From Onchocerca lupi (lineage: Eukaryota > Nematoda > Chromadorea > Rhabditida > Onchocercidae): a DNA stretch of 64,000 nt. Under the pieces are notes generated by a model. That model saw only the letters and a list, made by a program, of their open reading frames with translations, had not been told where the DNA came from and ran no database searches. Shown piece after piece: positions 36,401 to 49,596 of the stretch. The position numbers were made by a program, and so were the translations under genes. The stretch spans positions 30,858-94,857 of the forward strand of contig JAOVVO010000289.1 in assembly GCA_028564675.1 (NCBI GenBank), written 5' to 3'. Each line of letters opens with the position of its first letter. Positions within the stretch are counted from its first letter, which is position 1.

Positions 36401-39400
36401 TGGCGAATATAAGCAATCTCCAGATCTACATGTTGTCCGCGTAACTCAAAAGGAAATTCTTATTGATGCTGTCACTTTTCATGAGCGTTCCTTGCAAATC
36501 GATTTTCATTGTTTGTAAGTACATTTATGGAAGGAATTTTCTTTTTTTTTTTTTAAATATCATTTCATTGTTTCTGCTTTTTTTTTTTTTTTTTTAACTT
36601 ACAAGATTGGATTGAATAGTTTTCTTCCTTTTTATTTTTTTTTTTGGAAAAAGAAATAGGATTGAATATAAATCTTGTTTGTGACAGTTGTTTATGAAAT
36701 ACGTTGTTAATGACTATTTTTAGAAATATTGGTGAAATAATTCTATTTTCTAATTTTTTTCTTTTTTCTTTCTTTTTTTTTCTTTTTTTTATTAAAACGG
36801 ATACAAATCATTGGAATAGTTAATTAAACATGAAAATAACAACAAAATAATTATATTTTTTTTCCGAAAAAGAATGAAAAATTTAATATTAAAATAACAT
36901 GAGAAGTTATTCAATATTATATTTAATAATAATTTATTACTGTTAATATATATATATGTATATATATATAATATTAAATTTACGATCATAATAGAATTTT
37001 AATGGATTTATTGGAAAAATTATACAGAGAGTATGCATGTAGTTGTTTTGACTTCTCATTCAATTGTTTTTTAGATCAGATGCAGATCCAATTCTGTTAA
37101 AGTATGGAGTGGATAAATCGGTGCAACTTATTTGGCATGCAGAACTTGCACATGACATAATACCAGAGGAGTGCCAGATGCGTTCAGATGATCGAGAATA
37201 TGTGCTAAAGAAGCGGGATCCAAATCAGTGGAGTTCAGGCTTATTGCAATGTAACTCATCTAGTGCCTTATCGGCCTTACGCTCCTCATCTACAACATCA
37301 TCTCATGCATCGTTAGTTACTTTCTTATTTTCTCATTTTATAACTCCAACTGGTTTTATGACGATAAATTTGGATATTGGCTTAAATTATAAGTTTTTTT
37401 ATTACTGCCAGAATTTTTTTCTAGTAATATTATCTGACTTATTGATTTTTAAAAATTTTTCTTTTTTTTCGGATGATTTTAAATTTTTATAGACGACCAA
37501 GTATTTCATATCGTTACATTGGTTCCTCGGTTGATCGATCAGGTTTACCCCCTACGGGGCAATCTTCGAGCTGGATTTCTTCACATGGTTCACATGTTTC
37601 TAAATATCAACGTACCTCCCACTATCCTACTAGTCGAATTCCGTATTCACCACAAACCTTCAGTTTTAATATATATGGAAATTATCCATCAACAACGTTA
37701 AGATCACAGTCAACAAGTTCAGTCTTGCGAAGGTCGCAATTTTTCATCTGTTTTTTTGAAATTTTTACAAATGAAATTGTAGAATAATTTCAAGCCAAAA
37801 AAAATCTCTGAATATGCTCACTACTACTTAAACATAATTATATGGTACCTGAAATGATGTTTTTAATACGATATTGTTACATCGAAATGAAGTCAAATTT
37901 GTAATATTGAATCCAATTTCTTTCATATACTATCATCTTAATTGGATCGTACAGCCGAAATATGATTCCATATTTTTTCAGATCATCCTCATCGTCATTG
38001 TTTTCATCGGCTTCTTCAGCTTCTTCAAATATTGCTCAAAGCTCATTGAATGATGTGCAACATTCATCAAATATTGCATTGAAACAAACTGTTCCTTCGT
38101 CGGCATCTCCAACAAGCCGCCCAACAGCCAAGGTTTGTTAATTTTATATGAAAAATGTGAACATATTCAAGTATATATATGTACTAATAAAAAATTTGAA
38201 GTCTGTTATAATGGTATAGGAAATAATTTATATTTTGACCCTTTTCATCATATCAATGAGAATATATGTAATTTTGTCTACTCTAAATTCAAAAACTTAG
38301 ATTTCGTTGGAATTATTTTTTTTAGTTATGCAAAAACATGCTAATATTTATTTAGGTCAAGAAATTTAAAACAAAAGATTAGAAGAAGCAATAATTCTAT
38401 TCATAGGTGCTGCCATATGATGAGCAAGGAACAGTGGTCGATTGTGGTTTCACTGGTCTGCGAAATATTGGGAATACATGTTTCATGAATTCTACTTTGC
38501 AGATGCTCGTCAATTGCAAGGAACTTCAAATTTACTTTAGTGGTGCGTATTTGAATGCTTTATTTAGTAACTCTATACTTATTTGCTTTCTTAATTTTCA
38601 AACAATTTTTTTATATTTGTTATAGGTCTTTCTGTGTGAATATATCTTTTTGAAAGGTCTTTTCTTTTAAATATATATCTCTGAATTTTATATCTTTGAT
38701 GTGTTGTTATAGATTCTTTTATTTCCAACGCGTCATTCCTTTTGGTTGAACCTTTGATTAATTAGCTTGATATATAACATGAGAAATTTTAGGGAGTAGT
38801 TCATTGACATCTTCGCAATTTATATCGTAAAAAGTTTCCCTAATGTTTAGGAGGTTATTATAAGAAAGATATCAATGTAACGAATCCACTTGGTTTTGGT
38901 GGACGTTTGGCAGAAGTTTTTGCGGAATTCATGAAACAGATGTGGAATGGTATGAATCGTGCATATGAACCAACGAAAATAAAGGTATTCGATTTCATTG
39001 CAACTATAAAGTCAAATCATTCATATTTCTAATCACGTAAGTTATGTACATTTTCATTCAGATTGGATGCATTACCTTAATTTTAAGTAATTTACTGGAA
39101 TTCATAATATACATGGTCATTGACAAAGAAAAATGATGTATATAAGGTTTGTGTTATAGGAGTTAGTTGCCGAGAAAGCTACGCAGTTTGCAAATTTTGC
39201 TCAGCATGATGCCCATGAATTTTTGAGTTTCGTGTTGGATGGATTGCATGAAGACCTTAATCGAGTTCGAGTGAAGCCTACAACAAACACAATTGAAGCT
39301 GAAGGACGACCAGATATTGAGGTGTGGATTATTCCAAAATGTAAAACCTTGATTTACATTTGTATGAACTTCCACTCTAATAATTCGTTAAGGTTTCACG

Positions 39401-42400
39401 TGAAGCATGGCGTAACCATCTATTGCGAAATGATTCCATTTTCGTGGATCTCTTTCATGGCCAATTAAAATCCAGACTTCAATGTCCTAAATGTAATCAG
39501 GTAAATTCACTGAGATCAATTTGACTTGAATTTTTTTGAATGCAAATTTCAGCCATTAATTCAAACTGAGTTTTTATTGAAGTTTACGTTTTGGAATTTG
39601 TGTTTATGGTTACTTTCTTAATATTTCTCCTTGTTTTCTTTTCTTTCCCTTATATTTTTTAACTTTAATTTTCAGATATCCATTACTTTCGATCCATTTG
39701 CTTATCTTGCTGTACCTTTTCCTAAAGAAAAGCGTTCTTCTACAGTATATTTTTGGCCTCTTGACCCATGTCTCAAGCCAGTTCGAGTATGTATTTCGAT
39801 CTTTTTTAGCAAGTTATATAGAATAAATGATTTTTCTATGGTTTCAGTCATTTTCACACGTATTTCTTACTTCCAAGCCGCTTTCTATATTTATTCTCTT
39901 TTACTTATATTTAAAGCAGAAAAATTGATTAAAGATTACTGAGAACTGTTTAGCTTTCTTACATTATATCTGTTGCAGATTGTGGTGCGATATAACGCAG
40001 ATGGCAAAATTTCAGAAGTATTAGATGCGTTATCTCGACTAGTTAACGTAAATCCAAAGGCTGTAAGTTTCGAATAAGAAATGAATTAAAATTGCAGTAA
40101 TGAATTAATTATGGTAACATTGACGGTTTGTTTCTAGAAATTTAGTTGGAATTTAGGATTTTTAAAGCCGATATAAAAACTTTAATTTTAGATGCGCATA
40201 ATCGAAGTAAATAACCATCGTATTGTTCGTGCATATAATCCAGATGATAGTGTGAACAACATACTTACAACGGACATTATTTATGTGTGAGTGAAAAATT
40301 TTGTTTAATTTAACACCCGCGCTCATAGTCTTTTCTAAGCACTTAATTGAAATTTTAATTTTTATAATTTGGTGATTAGTAATATTTTATCAATTCTAAG
40401 TGTTTTCATTGGATTCCAAAATATCGTAATATTTTTTCTTTTTTAATGTTCAGAGAGATGGATACTAGCATCAAAAAAATACATTGAAAAATGTGAAATT
40501 CTTATGAACAAGTAAACTCATAGTGTATTATTCAAAAATATGTCTAATTAAGAGTTTAAGATTTGATTTCTTCAGAAATGCTTAAAATTTCTGTGTCTGG
40601 AAATCTCGGATCTGATTAAAATTTATTATGTTTGATGGATCGTTATAAATGATGATGATAAACGATTGTTTCATTTCTTACTTAGATCACTTTAATTTAT
40701 CAATTTTCTTCAGTTTCCAAGTACATGATCCTTATGATTGCAATGATGATATTGTTGAATTTGCCGTTGTTCAACGTCTTCTCTATCGTAAAGGTATTGG
40801 TCGTTCTTGTGCTTGTTGTCAGGCCGCGGATGTAAAACTGAAAACTTGTGAGCGTTGTTACGATGCCTTCTATTGTAATCGGTTTGTTTTATTTTATTTT
40901 TTTTCTTATTTTAATTTTTTTCATATCTACATCCATCATTTCGATGTCTTTTTTGAAGAGACTTATTTCGTTATATTCATTATATGAAAAGAGATTTGTT
41001 CCAAAACAATTTCGAAATGGTAGATGAATGCATAAAAATTAATTTTCTTTTTCTTTTTGTATTCAAAAATTTATTTATTAACAGAGAAATACAAAGCAGA
41101 AAAATTATTCCAGTTACTAAATTCGCATTACTAAGTTCACCAAAACTATAAATAAACTTGGTTTTATCGTTATTTTCTATTATAGGAATAGTAGTTACCA
41201 ATCCCGAACACAATTATCTAATTGCAGAATAAAATACGCAGTGCATTTCTATCCCTGTTTCCGAATATTTATTTACGATGTAAAAAGCAAAGATTATCGT
41301 ATTACCATTCGAAATTTATCTCTTACATCAACAAATACTTAATGTCAATAATGCAATAAACATTGCTATAATTTAATACCTTGTTTATACCACTATTGTA
41401 TTTCATATTAATTCAAAGTGCATATTATGTATGGAATGTCAATAATAATTCTGATAAGGAAATATTCTGATTAATTTTTATAACTTTATTTTCCCAAATA
41501 ACCTAATGAAATTTTCTCTTATTTTCTCAGCGAATGTCAAGTGGCGGATTGGCCGGATCATAAAATCAGCTGTAGATCACGTACTCAAGCAGAAGCTGTC
41601 GGACAACCGTTCATTATTTCATTGCCTAAAAAACGAGTCACTTATTCGAATATTATGCGGAATTTGGAAAGTCGTTGCAAGTTAGTTCTTTCCTTCTATT
41701 TTCCATCCTTTGGGAATAATTATTTATCAGTGAAGTATCGCAGAATTTGATCAATATCTGGTATAGTATGAATTGCACATTTGTTACGGCCATGTTCGTT
41801 TTTGTATTTTTTATAACCGATGAGTAATTTTCTTTATACATAATGACAAATATAGTATTCGATAAAAATATTATTACAAATACAATAGAACTCATGAGCT
41901 TAAAAAAATTGTTACTATTTATGGATTATTAGTTCTGTTTGTTCTTTGCTCAGAGTGCTTTTTTCTTTTTTGAAAAAAAAAAAAGAAAAGAAAAAAAGCA
42001 GAAAATAACCATATATGTTTTAATTCCTTCCTATTTATTCATTATGTAATTTTTTTAGACATTCAGTTAATGTATTCCAACCACCAATTGAGAACAATAA
42101 TGATGCATCGATTGATCCATTGGAATCTCGTGATTCATATATGGGTTCGAGCCCATGCTTTTCAGCATCTGCTATGAATGGAAATATTGATGATTTACCG
42201 GTATAATCACATATTTTGTATTCCATTAAAAGTGAAAATTTTCCCGAGAATTTATAGCTAAAAATCATTAGCGAATTAGATCGATAATATGGCAAGCATG
42301 AAGTTTAGAAAAAACCATGTTACCCTCTTTTTCTTACTGAAAGTCTATTTCCATCATTGCAGATAGAAATAGCTCCTGTTGCGGCGAAAAGACAAATGGT

Positions 42401-44306
42401 TCTTGGTGAGCCACGAAATAAATCACGAACGGAATCGAAACTATTCTTAGTACGTAAACTACAACAATCGGATGCTGTTATTGGCGATACATTGGTTGAC
42501 TCACGTTCTGATGGTAAATTTTGACATCTTTCCTTTTCAGAATTTTCTGAAACAAATAATTTTTTAATTTTATATTTTTTTCTTTTCTAGTTTCGCTATG
42601 TTGGAAGAAATTTAGCATTTTTGTAATAATGATAAACTGATAAAAATTTTTTGTACTTTTGTATGCTTTTCAAGAAGCGGTATAAGTCTATTAAAATTTA
42701 TCAGGGTTTTAGTTTTACTATAGTAAAAACTAATAGTATATGATCGTTATGCAAAATGTAACAAAATTTTTTCTTTAAATTATAGAAATTAATTTACAAA
42801 AAATTAAATTGAATTTTGCATCAAATGTGCTATTTGGATTGTAATAATTAGGGAATATCTTTGTATATAATTTTTAGCTGTCCTGGATTTACCAAATGGG
42901 ACTTTCCTGTCAATTAATTGGTGGAACTTGAAATGTGGTAAAGAATATTTAACAGTTGAAACAAAAAGAGATGTTGTAAGTCATTATGTATGATTAATTT
43001 TATACATGTCTTGCTTATTTTCATCTTTTATTTTTTTTTAGTTAAATTTTAAAACACTGCAGGATTTTAGATAAAGATTTCTTATAAAAATTCAAGTGGT
43101 CTTTTTACAGGATATCGATGTCGAAAAAACAGCTTACTATCAGAAGATGTCGTCATCAATGGCAAGTTCGAGTAGCATTGCTTCAAATCCATCGTTGTAT
43201 GATATGTTGGCGATGTTCTCAGAAACGGAACGGCTTAAGCCGGAAGAATCTTGGTGTGTTTTATAATTTGCTAGTTCCACAAATTTGATCACAGTAATTG
43301 AAATTATGCTTCTATTGTCACTAAAATTGTATTATATTCAACAGAGAATTTTTTTTTTATTGATAAAATAATTGTAGCTTAGACATAATAACATATGGGC
43401 TTCTTGGAGAAGATTTTCAATGCCAATTGTTAACCATTTTGCTTTAAACTAGTAGATGGTATTGAGCCATGGAATTATGCTTGTAAATAATAAGTCTTAC
43501 TCTTTTTTTTCTCATTTTCAGGTACTGCAGCAAGTGTAAAGAACATGTGGAAGCAACTAAGCAACTCGTTCTATACCGCTTACCTCCAATTTTAATCATC
43601 CAGTTGAAACGTTTCATTTACACAACATCGCTGATGACAATACATCGCCGTTCCAAAGATGATCGTCCCGTGCGATACCCTCTTGAAAATCTCGACTTGG
43701 CTCAGTTTTTATCCGACAGTGCTCCATCAGGACAGGTTTTATATTTAAATTAGAAATATCAAAGACATTTGCGTTCTTTAAAAGTAATGTCAGCGCATTA
43801 GGCTAGTTTGTTTCCAAAATTTCATTTCAATTATGAAAAACCAATGTTTCATTTGGTGTACCGTTAATAAAAGTGTATATAATTCATTCCTTACATTTTA
43901 CAGGAAACGAAATATGATTTGGCAGGTGTAGTGTGTCATTCTGGAAGTAGCTATTTCGGACATTACATATCGTTAGGTAGACTACTAAGTATTGATGGAA
44001 AGACGACTGAAATTGGTGATTTCTTTAAATTTCATTTTTATATGGATATGCATAAACGACAAAAATATTTTGCAATAGTTTTACTCAAACACAAATTTTA
44101 ATTTTCCACTTAAATATTAAATTTTTGATGGATTTTTACAGGCTTATATAAATGCATACTTTACAGATTGGCGTAATTTTGATGACTCGATTGTCACACG
44201 TGCCCAACTTTCACGTGTTCAAAACGATGATGCTTATTTGCTATTTTATAAACAGCATGGCACAGCAACGCAAGATTTGCTCAAGAAACATTATGGTATT
44301 GGATAA
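30457..44306 (+). CDS. USP19: Ubiquitin carboxyl-terminal hydrolase 19-like (CS and MYND domains)
   Basis: A cysteine protease that removes ubiquitin; vertebrate USP19 acts in ER-associated degradation and protein quality control. The 22 exons are 30457-30595, 31566-31619, 36388-36514, 37075-37311, 37493-37732, 37982-38132, 38407-38542, 38851-38984, 39160-39321, 39393-39500, 39676-39786, 39979-40062, 40192-40286, 40714-40881, 41531-41680, 42059-42200, 42363-42513, 42878-42975, 43111-43253, 43522-43735, 43904-43976 and 44167-44306. They sum to 1018 aa with all phases matching. Order: acidic N-terminus (1-65), p23/CS domain (about 68-160), Ser-rich linker, then the USP domain with GLRNIGNTCFMNS (catalytic Cys341), QHDAHEF, CPKC and YCSKCKE zinc ligands, GHYISL (His968) and WRNFDDS (Asp979). 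A MYND finger (about 625-664, CACCQAAD...CYDAFYC...ISC) is inserted in the catalytic domain, diagnostic of USP19. No C-terminal membrane anchor is seen. The final exon uses the second of two nearby acceptors, since only it keeps frame. Intron 2 is 4.77 kb. Confidence 0.93.
30810..31095. repeat. TCGA-rich internal repeats in USP19 intron 1
   Basis: Variants of GTCGAATTGTTGCTGCTGA, CTGTCGAAAACCGATT with GAGAGAATT, and CGATCGAGATTTTCGAAATT alternate through this intron segment. The 125-aa minus-strand frame across it (Ser/Gln/Arg-rich) is a by-product of the repeats and has no splice or family support. Confidence 0.55.
33585..34285. repeat. Diverged duplication in the long USP19 intron 2
   Basis: TTAGTATCTGACATAATGTG with AGTAGTTTGAAATTCTTT (about 33685) recurs as GTTAGTACCTGACACGATGT with GGACAGTTTGGAATCTTT (about 34225). 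The flanks between them are weakly alike. The rest of the intron (31620-36387) is AT-rich with no gene seen. A smaller 50-bp duplication lies at 36080-36165 (TTTAAAAGTAAAGATATTTG and TTTGAAAGTAAAAATATTTA). Confidence 0.45.
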
Positions 44307-45282
44307 TTCTTTTTTTGATTTGGCAATCATCTTTTCTGTTTCCTTTTTGTAATGTTATCGGCCTATAGCCGAATTCTTTTTATACAACTTTATCTTTTGA
44401 TTTTTTTCATAAATTGCATTATTTTCTTTTATAACTGGTTGATGACATGCGGTGATAATTGATGGTTCATTTTTGAGTTGTTTTTCTATTCCATTCATTC
44501 AGATTAAAAGACTGCATTTTCTTTTCTTTCACAATGCTCTTTTTTGTCCCCGTTTATTATTTATATTTTTCCTTGTCTTGATGACAGATTCATGAATTAT
44601 TTTATACTTAAAAATAGGTCTGGTAAGACCGAAAAAATTATATCTGGTAAGCCAGTTGGTGGGCGATTAATCTATGGTTCAAATTTCTTCCTTGCTTATT
44701 CTATTTCTGTTGCTGAAGAATGTTTCTGAAAGAGTAAAACTTGCTCGGTTAAACGAATTTCAAATATTTTGTCTCTTTTACGCACACTTACTATAAGATT
44801 CATCCGTAATGTTGAGCACTCTTTCTAAGGATTCATAAGAATCTGTATTGTTAAATCTATGTTTTTACATTTCAGCACTTGTTATAGCAAGGATTTTGAG
44901 AACACTAATAATTATTTTTTAATCTAAAAACAGTCAATACAAAACGGGAGGAATGAGCACAAATTCAATCAAAGTAGGCAACTGTAATGGATAATAATTC
45001 CTGAAATTTATTACAGTGAGGAGGACAAAAATAATGAGAATTTATTGACTTGCTTCATTTGAATATATAGAAAGATCATGAGAAGTGAGGGAGGCAAGAT
45101 ATATGCGCTGCGTTTTCAAAAAGCGATCTACCTTTTAGAAGATAGTGACATCAGTTTTGTGTCAAATGTTGATAAATCAGACATAAAAGTTATATTAGAA
45201 ATTGATTTTACATAGAAATAATCTGTTATTGGTTTTAAAGTTTTTGAGCTAGTGACGTATCTCAAATACCATCATCCGTTAT
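44307..45282. other. Convergent intergenic region USP19/ASCC1
   Basis: Holds both 3' flanks. An AAAAATAG acceptor at 44619 is followed by an open stretch. If USP19 were spliced at the TATGGTATTG donor near its stop, this exon would add LVRPKKLYLVSQLVGD and a stop, an alternative C-terminus. Otherwise I see nothing coding here. Confidence 0.4.
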
Positions 45283-48200
45283 CTAGTTCAATTGAAAAGT
45301 TCCAACTGAAGAATAATATCCGCTTTCATTTACTGATCCATTTAAATTCGATATGTGGACCTAGAAAACATAATACATAAATGTGAAAGACATGGTAACC
45401 GCCTAGGAGTTCGTTCGCCAATTAAAATTGATAAATGATATCGAGATTTGCTGAGTAGGTAGCTCATCATGTAAAGAGCTTTGCTATCAATGTTGCTGAT
45501 AAGCTATTATATTCTAAGCAGAAGTTTAATCGTTCCATAATTTAATTTAGTCTTGTAAGGTTAGGGTTTATCGTTTCAAGTATTTTGCTTTCTTCCTACT
45601 ACAGAGAAAAAGTGATGCCCGTCGATTGTGGAAGAGCAAGATATGTGAGTGGTTCATTCGTATTTTCTTCATAATCGCAATTACTATGAGATTCACTATC
45701 TTCAAACTGTCACTTCTGCAAATCTTTAAAAAAAAACCTACTTCAGTTATTCTGACTTTCCCAAACTCATAATCTCGATATTTCTCCAACAACTTCGTCA
45801 CATCCATTCTTCCTCTTTTCTTCTTCTTTTCCCACTGTAAAGCTGCACTTTAATTCTTGACAAAATAATACTAGATTACAAACAATCGAAATAAATTTCT
45901 TCAAATCCTATAATATTGACCATATATCTGGTATTCATCAGAGTTAGATGTATCTTTACTGAATCCTGCTGTGGAGCAAAACCTGTATCGCTCATCGCTT
46001 CTGCTATTGTATTTACGACATCGGAAAGTCTGAAAAGAAGCAAATTCTCGGTGAAAATACGAATTTGATAGTGCTAAAAAAAGATAAAATAAACTTAAAA
46101 AATCAAAATAACTGAAATTTGAAAAATAAAGAAACGAACTTCTCTGAAGAGGTTAGTGCATACAGTACATGAACACGAGTCGGATCATCATTCATGATTT
46201 CTAGTCCTTTAATTTCCACTTCCAACGGTTTACCATTCAAGATTTCTCTTAAATATTTAATCGATAAAAACAATTCGGAACATCAAATTGTATTGAATTA
46301 GGCAACTTCACATATGGGTGAATAAATAAACATATGACTGCTGATTGAATACCGAACTAAGCAATTCATTAACTGAACTGCCTAACTAATGCTTCCACTT
46401 TTTTATGCCAGTATTTATGGTGACCATTTTGCTCCAGATAAAAACAATGTCCCAATGGAACGTTTTCACCATCTCTATATATTATCCTCCAACTATACTA
46501 CCTTTCATCTGTAAGTTTAATTTTCACAAATTTCACTCTTTTCGGAGACTTAGCTAAATCTTAACTATATTTGAGGATATAAAATTATTTTAGTTAACAT
46601 AAGAAAATATAAATCAGAACTAAATGATAACCGAAAGCATTAGCAGAACATATAAATTGAAATAAATTTAGATGAAATACCTCACGCGCGTATTGATTAC
46701 TGTTTCAAGTGAATTCGATATTGATTTTTCTTCATCACTGTCCAACAATGATAGCATTGTTATCGTCAAATGTAATTTTCTTGGTTGTTGAAAGACGGTT
46801 TCTTCTCTACATGAATCCTATAAGGAAAAACACTGGAAAATCTAAAAAGCAATGTATTCAATTAGCTATGAAGTTTAGCGGAAATATTTTAAAAAAACAT
46901 TGGCAAGCTTCTTTTCATGACATGTGCAACATTACGAAACGATAAATAAGTCGGAATAAATTATCCCTACGAAGTAAAAAGAAAAATTTTGTCAGAAAAG
47001 TTAAAATAATATGTTTACCGACAATTCCTCATCATTTTTAATTGTATCCATAAATTTAAGAAAATTGTCTTTAACAATCTCATGTGTCATAGGAATTGAA
47101 ATAAAATGTGTGTAGGAGGCTCTACCACGTGCTTCATGAATTATTAGTTGAATTCTATCATGGCAACGCATTATACTTTCCTCTGATGTCACTGACACGA
47201 TTTCTGTAAAAAAGCTGTAAGATAAAATATGCAAAATTTCATGTAAATGTAGGAATCCTCCAGTAATATAGACAGCTCTATATGGGAATAATAGTCTTGA
47301 ATATTATTTTAAAATAGCGTTAGGCGATATCAGATCTCTCACTGCTACTCGCTTGTTTAGATTAAAATTGGAACTGAAGCATGGAGGAAATACATATAAA
47401 TTTTGTCATATGTCTTGAAAAAGGTCTGATCTTATCGCCTATTTCAGTGCAGTATTTCAAAAAAATAAAAAATACATTTAACATGTTAAGCCAATTTCCT
47501 CCACGATGGCAGCAATATAGAAAACTACAAGTCGAACAGGCAAAGTGAAATCTCGTGAACATTCGTCGTAAAAATTGATATAATTAAAAGATATTAAAGG
47601 ATGTTATTACATACCTACAGGACGTCTGTTTTTTTTCTTCATCGGAAAATTCAACCGGCAGCTTGTCTCTTCTTCAATTTTCCTTTTCATAGATCCTTTC
47701 GGTCCGATTACAAAACGCCGTAGAGGAACAGGGATTTGAATCCTTAAACAAGTTAAATTTCTTGATACTAACATATGAAATTAAATAAAATAATATGAAA
47801 TTATAAATGAAAATCAAGCCAAAGTGCAAAATATAAAATTATAAATAAGCGATTAACAAGCAACAGAATTATTCTCTTCGGTATTCTCAACAACATTAAC
47901 AATATTTGACCTATTTTTAATTTGAATTACTTCAATTATTTTTAGTCACAATTTGATATCTTTATTGCTTACATCATGTAAGTTCAACGAAAACACAAAT
48001 ATCTTTGAAATACAAGTGATGATAATATTTTATTTCAAAAAATAGTAGTAATAAAAACAGAATTACTTAGCTATCCATTTCTTTGTTTTTTTATTATAAT
48101 TTACAACAAATTCTTCGTTTCGCTCCAGCTGATCTTCGTCTGTTTCATCGGCTATATCTGTTGTTAAGAGATCACTCGACTCACTCGTCATTGATCCGAT

Positions 48201-49596
48201 TTCATCAGAGCTATTTAACGCATCCTCTGCAATACTTCTTCATATTTGTTATAATTCAAAAATGTCGTCAGCGAATTCAAGCGATAGAATCCGAAATTTA
48301 GCGGAAATATGAAATATTCAGCAAAATATACGTTATATCATCATTATAAACACGAAACATTTATCTAGTAACAAATGAAAACATCGATGGAAATAGATCG
48401 CATACTAAAAGATTGTTAGTAGATTAGAATAATCAGTATTTATTGTATTATCAGAATCTATATCAGTATGTTCAATACCTAAACTTGTAACCTTCGCTTA
48501 TTGAAATGACTTTTTTAACTCCTTCGCATTCCGTTTAAAATTTCAATAATGCATATATTATTTGAAAAATGAAAGCAAGTTAATTGTTGGTACAACAAAC
48601 CAGCTGAATTACAAGAATCGCTTTCGCCGTATAAATCGGCTGTATCACCAGTTCCAAAATTTACCTCATATTCATTTCTAAAAAACAACAACGTAATCAA
48701 TCAATAAACATACTGACTTTAGAGGACTATTAAAGTGTGACATATGATGATTCCCAAGAATGGAATATGATAATTCAATAAAATTCTGTTGAATATTAAG
48801 AAAAAACCACGCCAAAAAAAATTTTTTAATAAATTGCTACTTAATTCAGGAAATAGGATAAATCAGTAAGTGAACTAGAGAATAAAAATTAAACTAAACT
48901 AATAAAGAGAAGAAAAAAATAAAAATAATTGAAACGGATATGATAAGCACTATCTTCCCATCTTCCTGTCTCATATATATGAGTAAAAATCCAAATATAA
49001 AATTCTCGAAGCAGTTAGAAGGGATACCACATCTAGTCTATCTTTTCATTGTTCGATTGTTTTATGTTTTTGTGGAGTATGACAAGTATAAATGATACAT
49101 GAGAATCTCGTATAATCTTCCTATGATTATTCGAATCTATATAAATCTTTGAATTGGATAAAATATGTGTGCTAAATATTTTAGATTCGAACATGGTTCT
49201 TTCAAGCTTAAATTCTCAAATAATTCTAAAAATTATCTGCTATACAAGTTCAATATAGATCTGCTATACAAGTTCAATATAAGATCTGCTATACAAGTCT
49301 GCTATACAGATCTGCTATACAAGTTCAATATAAGTTTTTATTTAAAAAATAACATGTGAATTACCAAACATCCTTATGTTTTATTAAATATATACCTCTT
49401 ATACGCGACATCAGTATCAATTCAGTTCTAATTAAACATGAAAATATTGGAATCAATAAATATTGAAATAACAAATTCGAAAATTTGCAAAAATCAATGA
49501 TGATACAAATTTTTCCAACCTTGGTGTTGTTTGGAAATTACGTCTATAAATACGACCATCAATTTCATATGTTGGAACGAATAACGGGAAATTCAT
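45283..49596 (-). CDS. ASCC1: Activating signal cointegrator 1 complex subunit 1 (KH + 2H phosphoesterase)
   Basis: Homolog of the ASCC1 subunit of the ASC-1 complex, which in vertebrates acts in transcription coactivation and with ASCC3/ALKBH3 in alkylation repair. The 10 exons are 49520-49596, 48601-48677, 48067-48226, 47615-47742, 47019-47203, 46681-46817, 46140-46247, 45921-46029, 45742-45834 and 45283-45360; 383 aa, phases closed. The N-terminus MNFPLFVPTYEIDGRIYRRN matches the IDGRNYRKN start of the family. An acidic stretch follows (50-95). The KH domain (about 105-175) has the GxxG loop VIGPKGS (Gly118-Gly121). The AKAP7-like 2H phosphoesterase domain has both H-x-T motifs, KLHLTI (His225) and KIHLTL (His318), plus GKPLEVEIKGLEIMNDDP. 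The last exon supplies VHISN...ESGYY, the typical C-terminal strand. A TTTACAG acceptor lies 23 nt before the ATG. Possible 5' noncoding exons exist at 49917-49938 and 50045-50150. Confidence 0.92.
49238..49340. repeat. Minisatellite in ASCC1 intron 1
   Basis: Four to five copies of a 25-27 bp unit ATCTGCTATACAAGTTCAAT plus ATAAG, some truncated to TCTGCTATACAAG. Nearly identical copies suggest recent, possibly variable, expansion. Confidence 0.85.

Noticed and set aside
45568..45741. Read-through extension of the ASCC1 exon ending ITE
   Set aside because: A good GTAGGT donor at 45741 and an in-phase exon at 45283-45360 supply the conserved C-terminal strand instead. A nearer acceptor at 45706 would leave a 35-bp intron.
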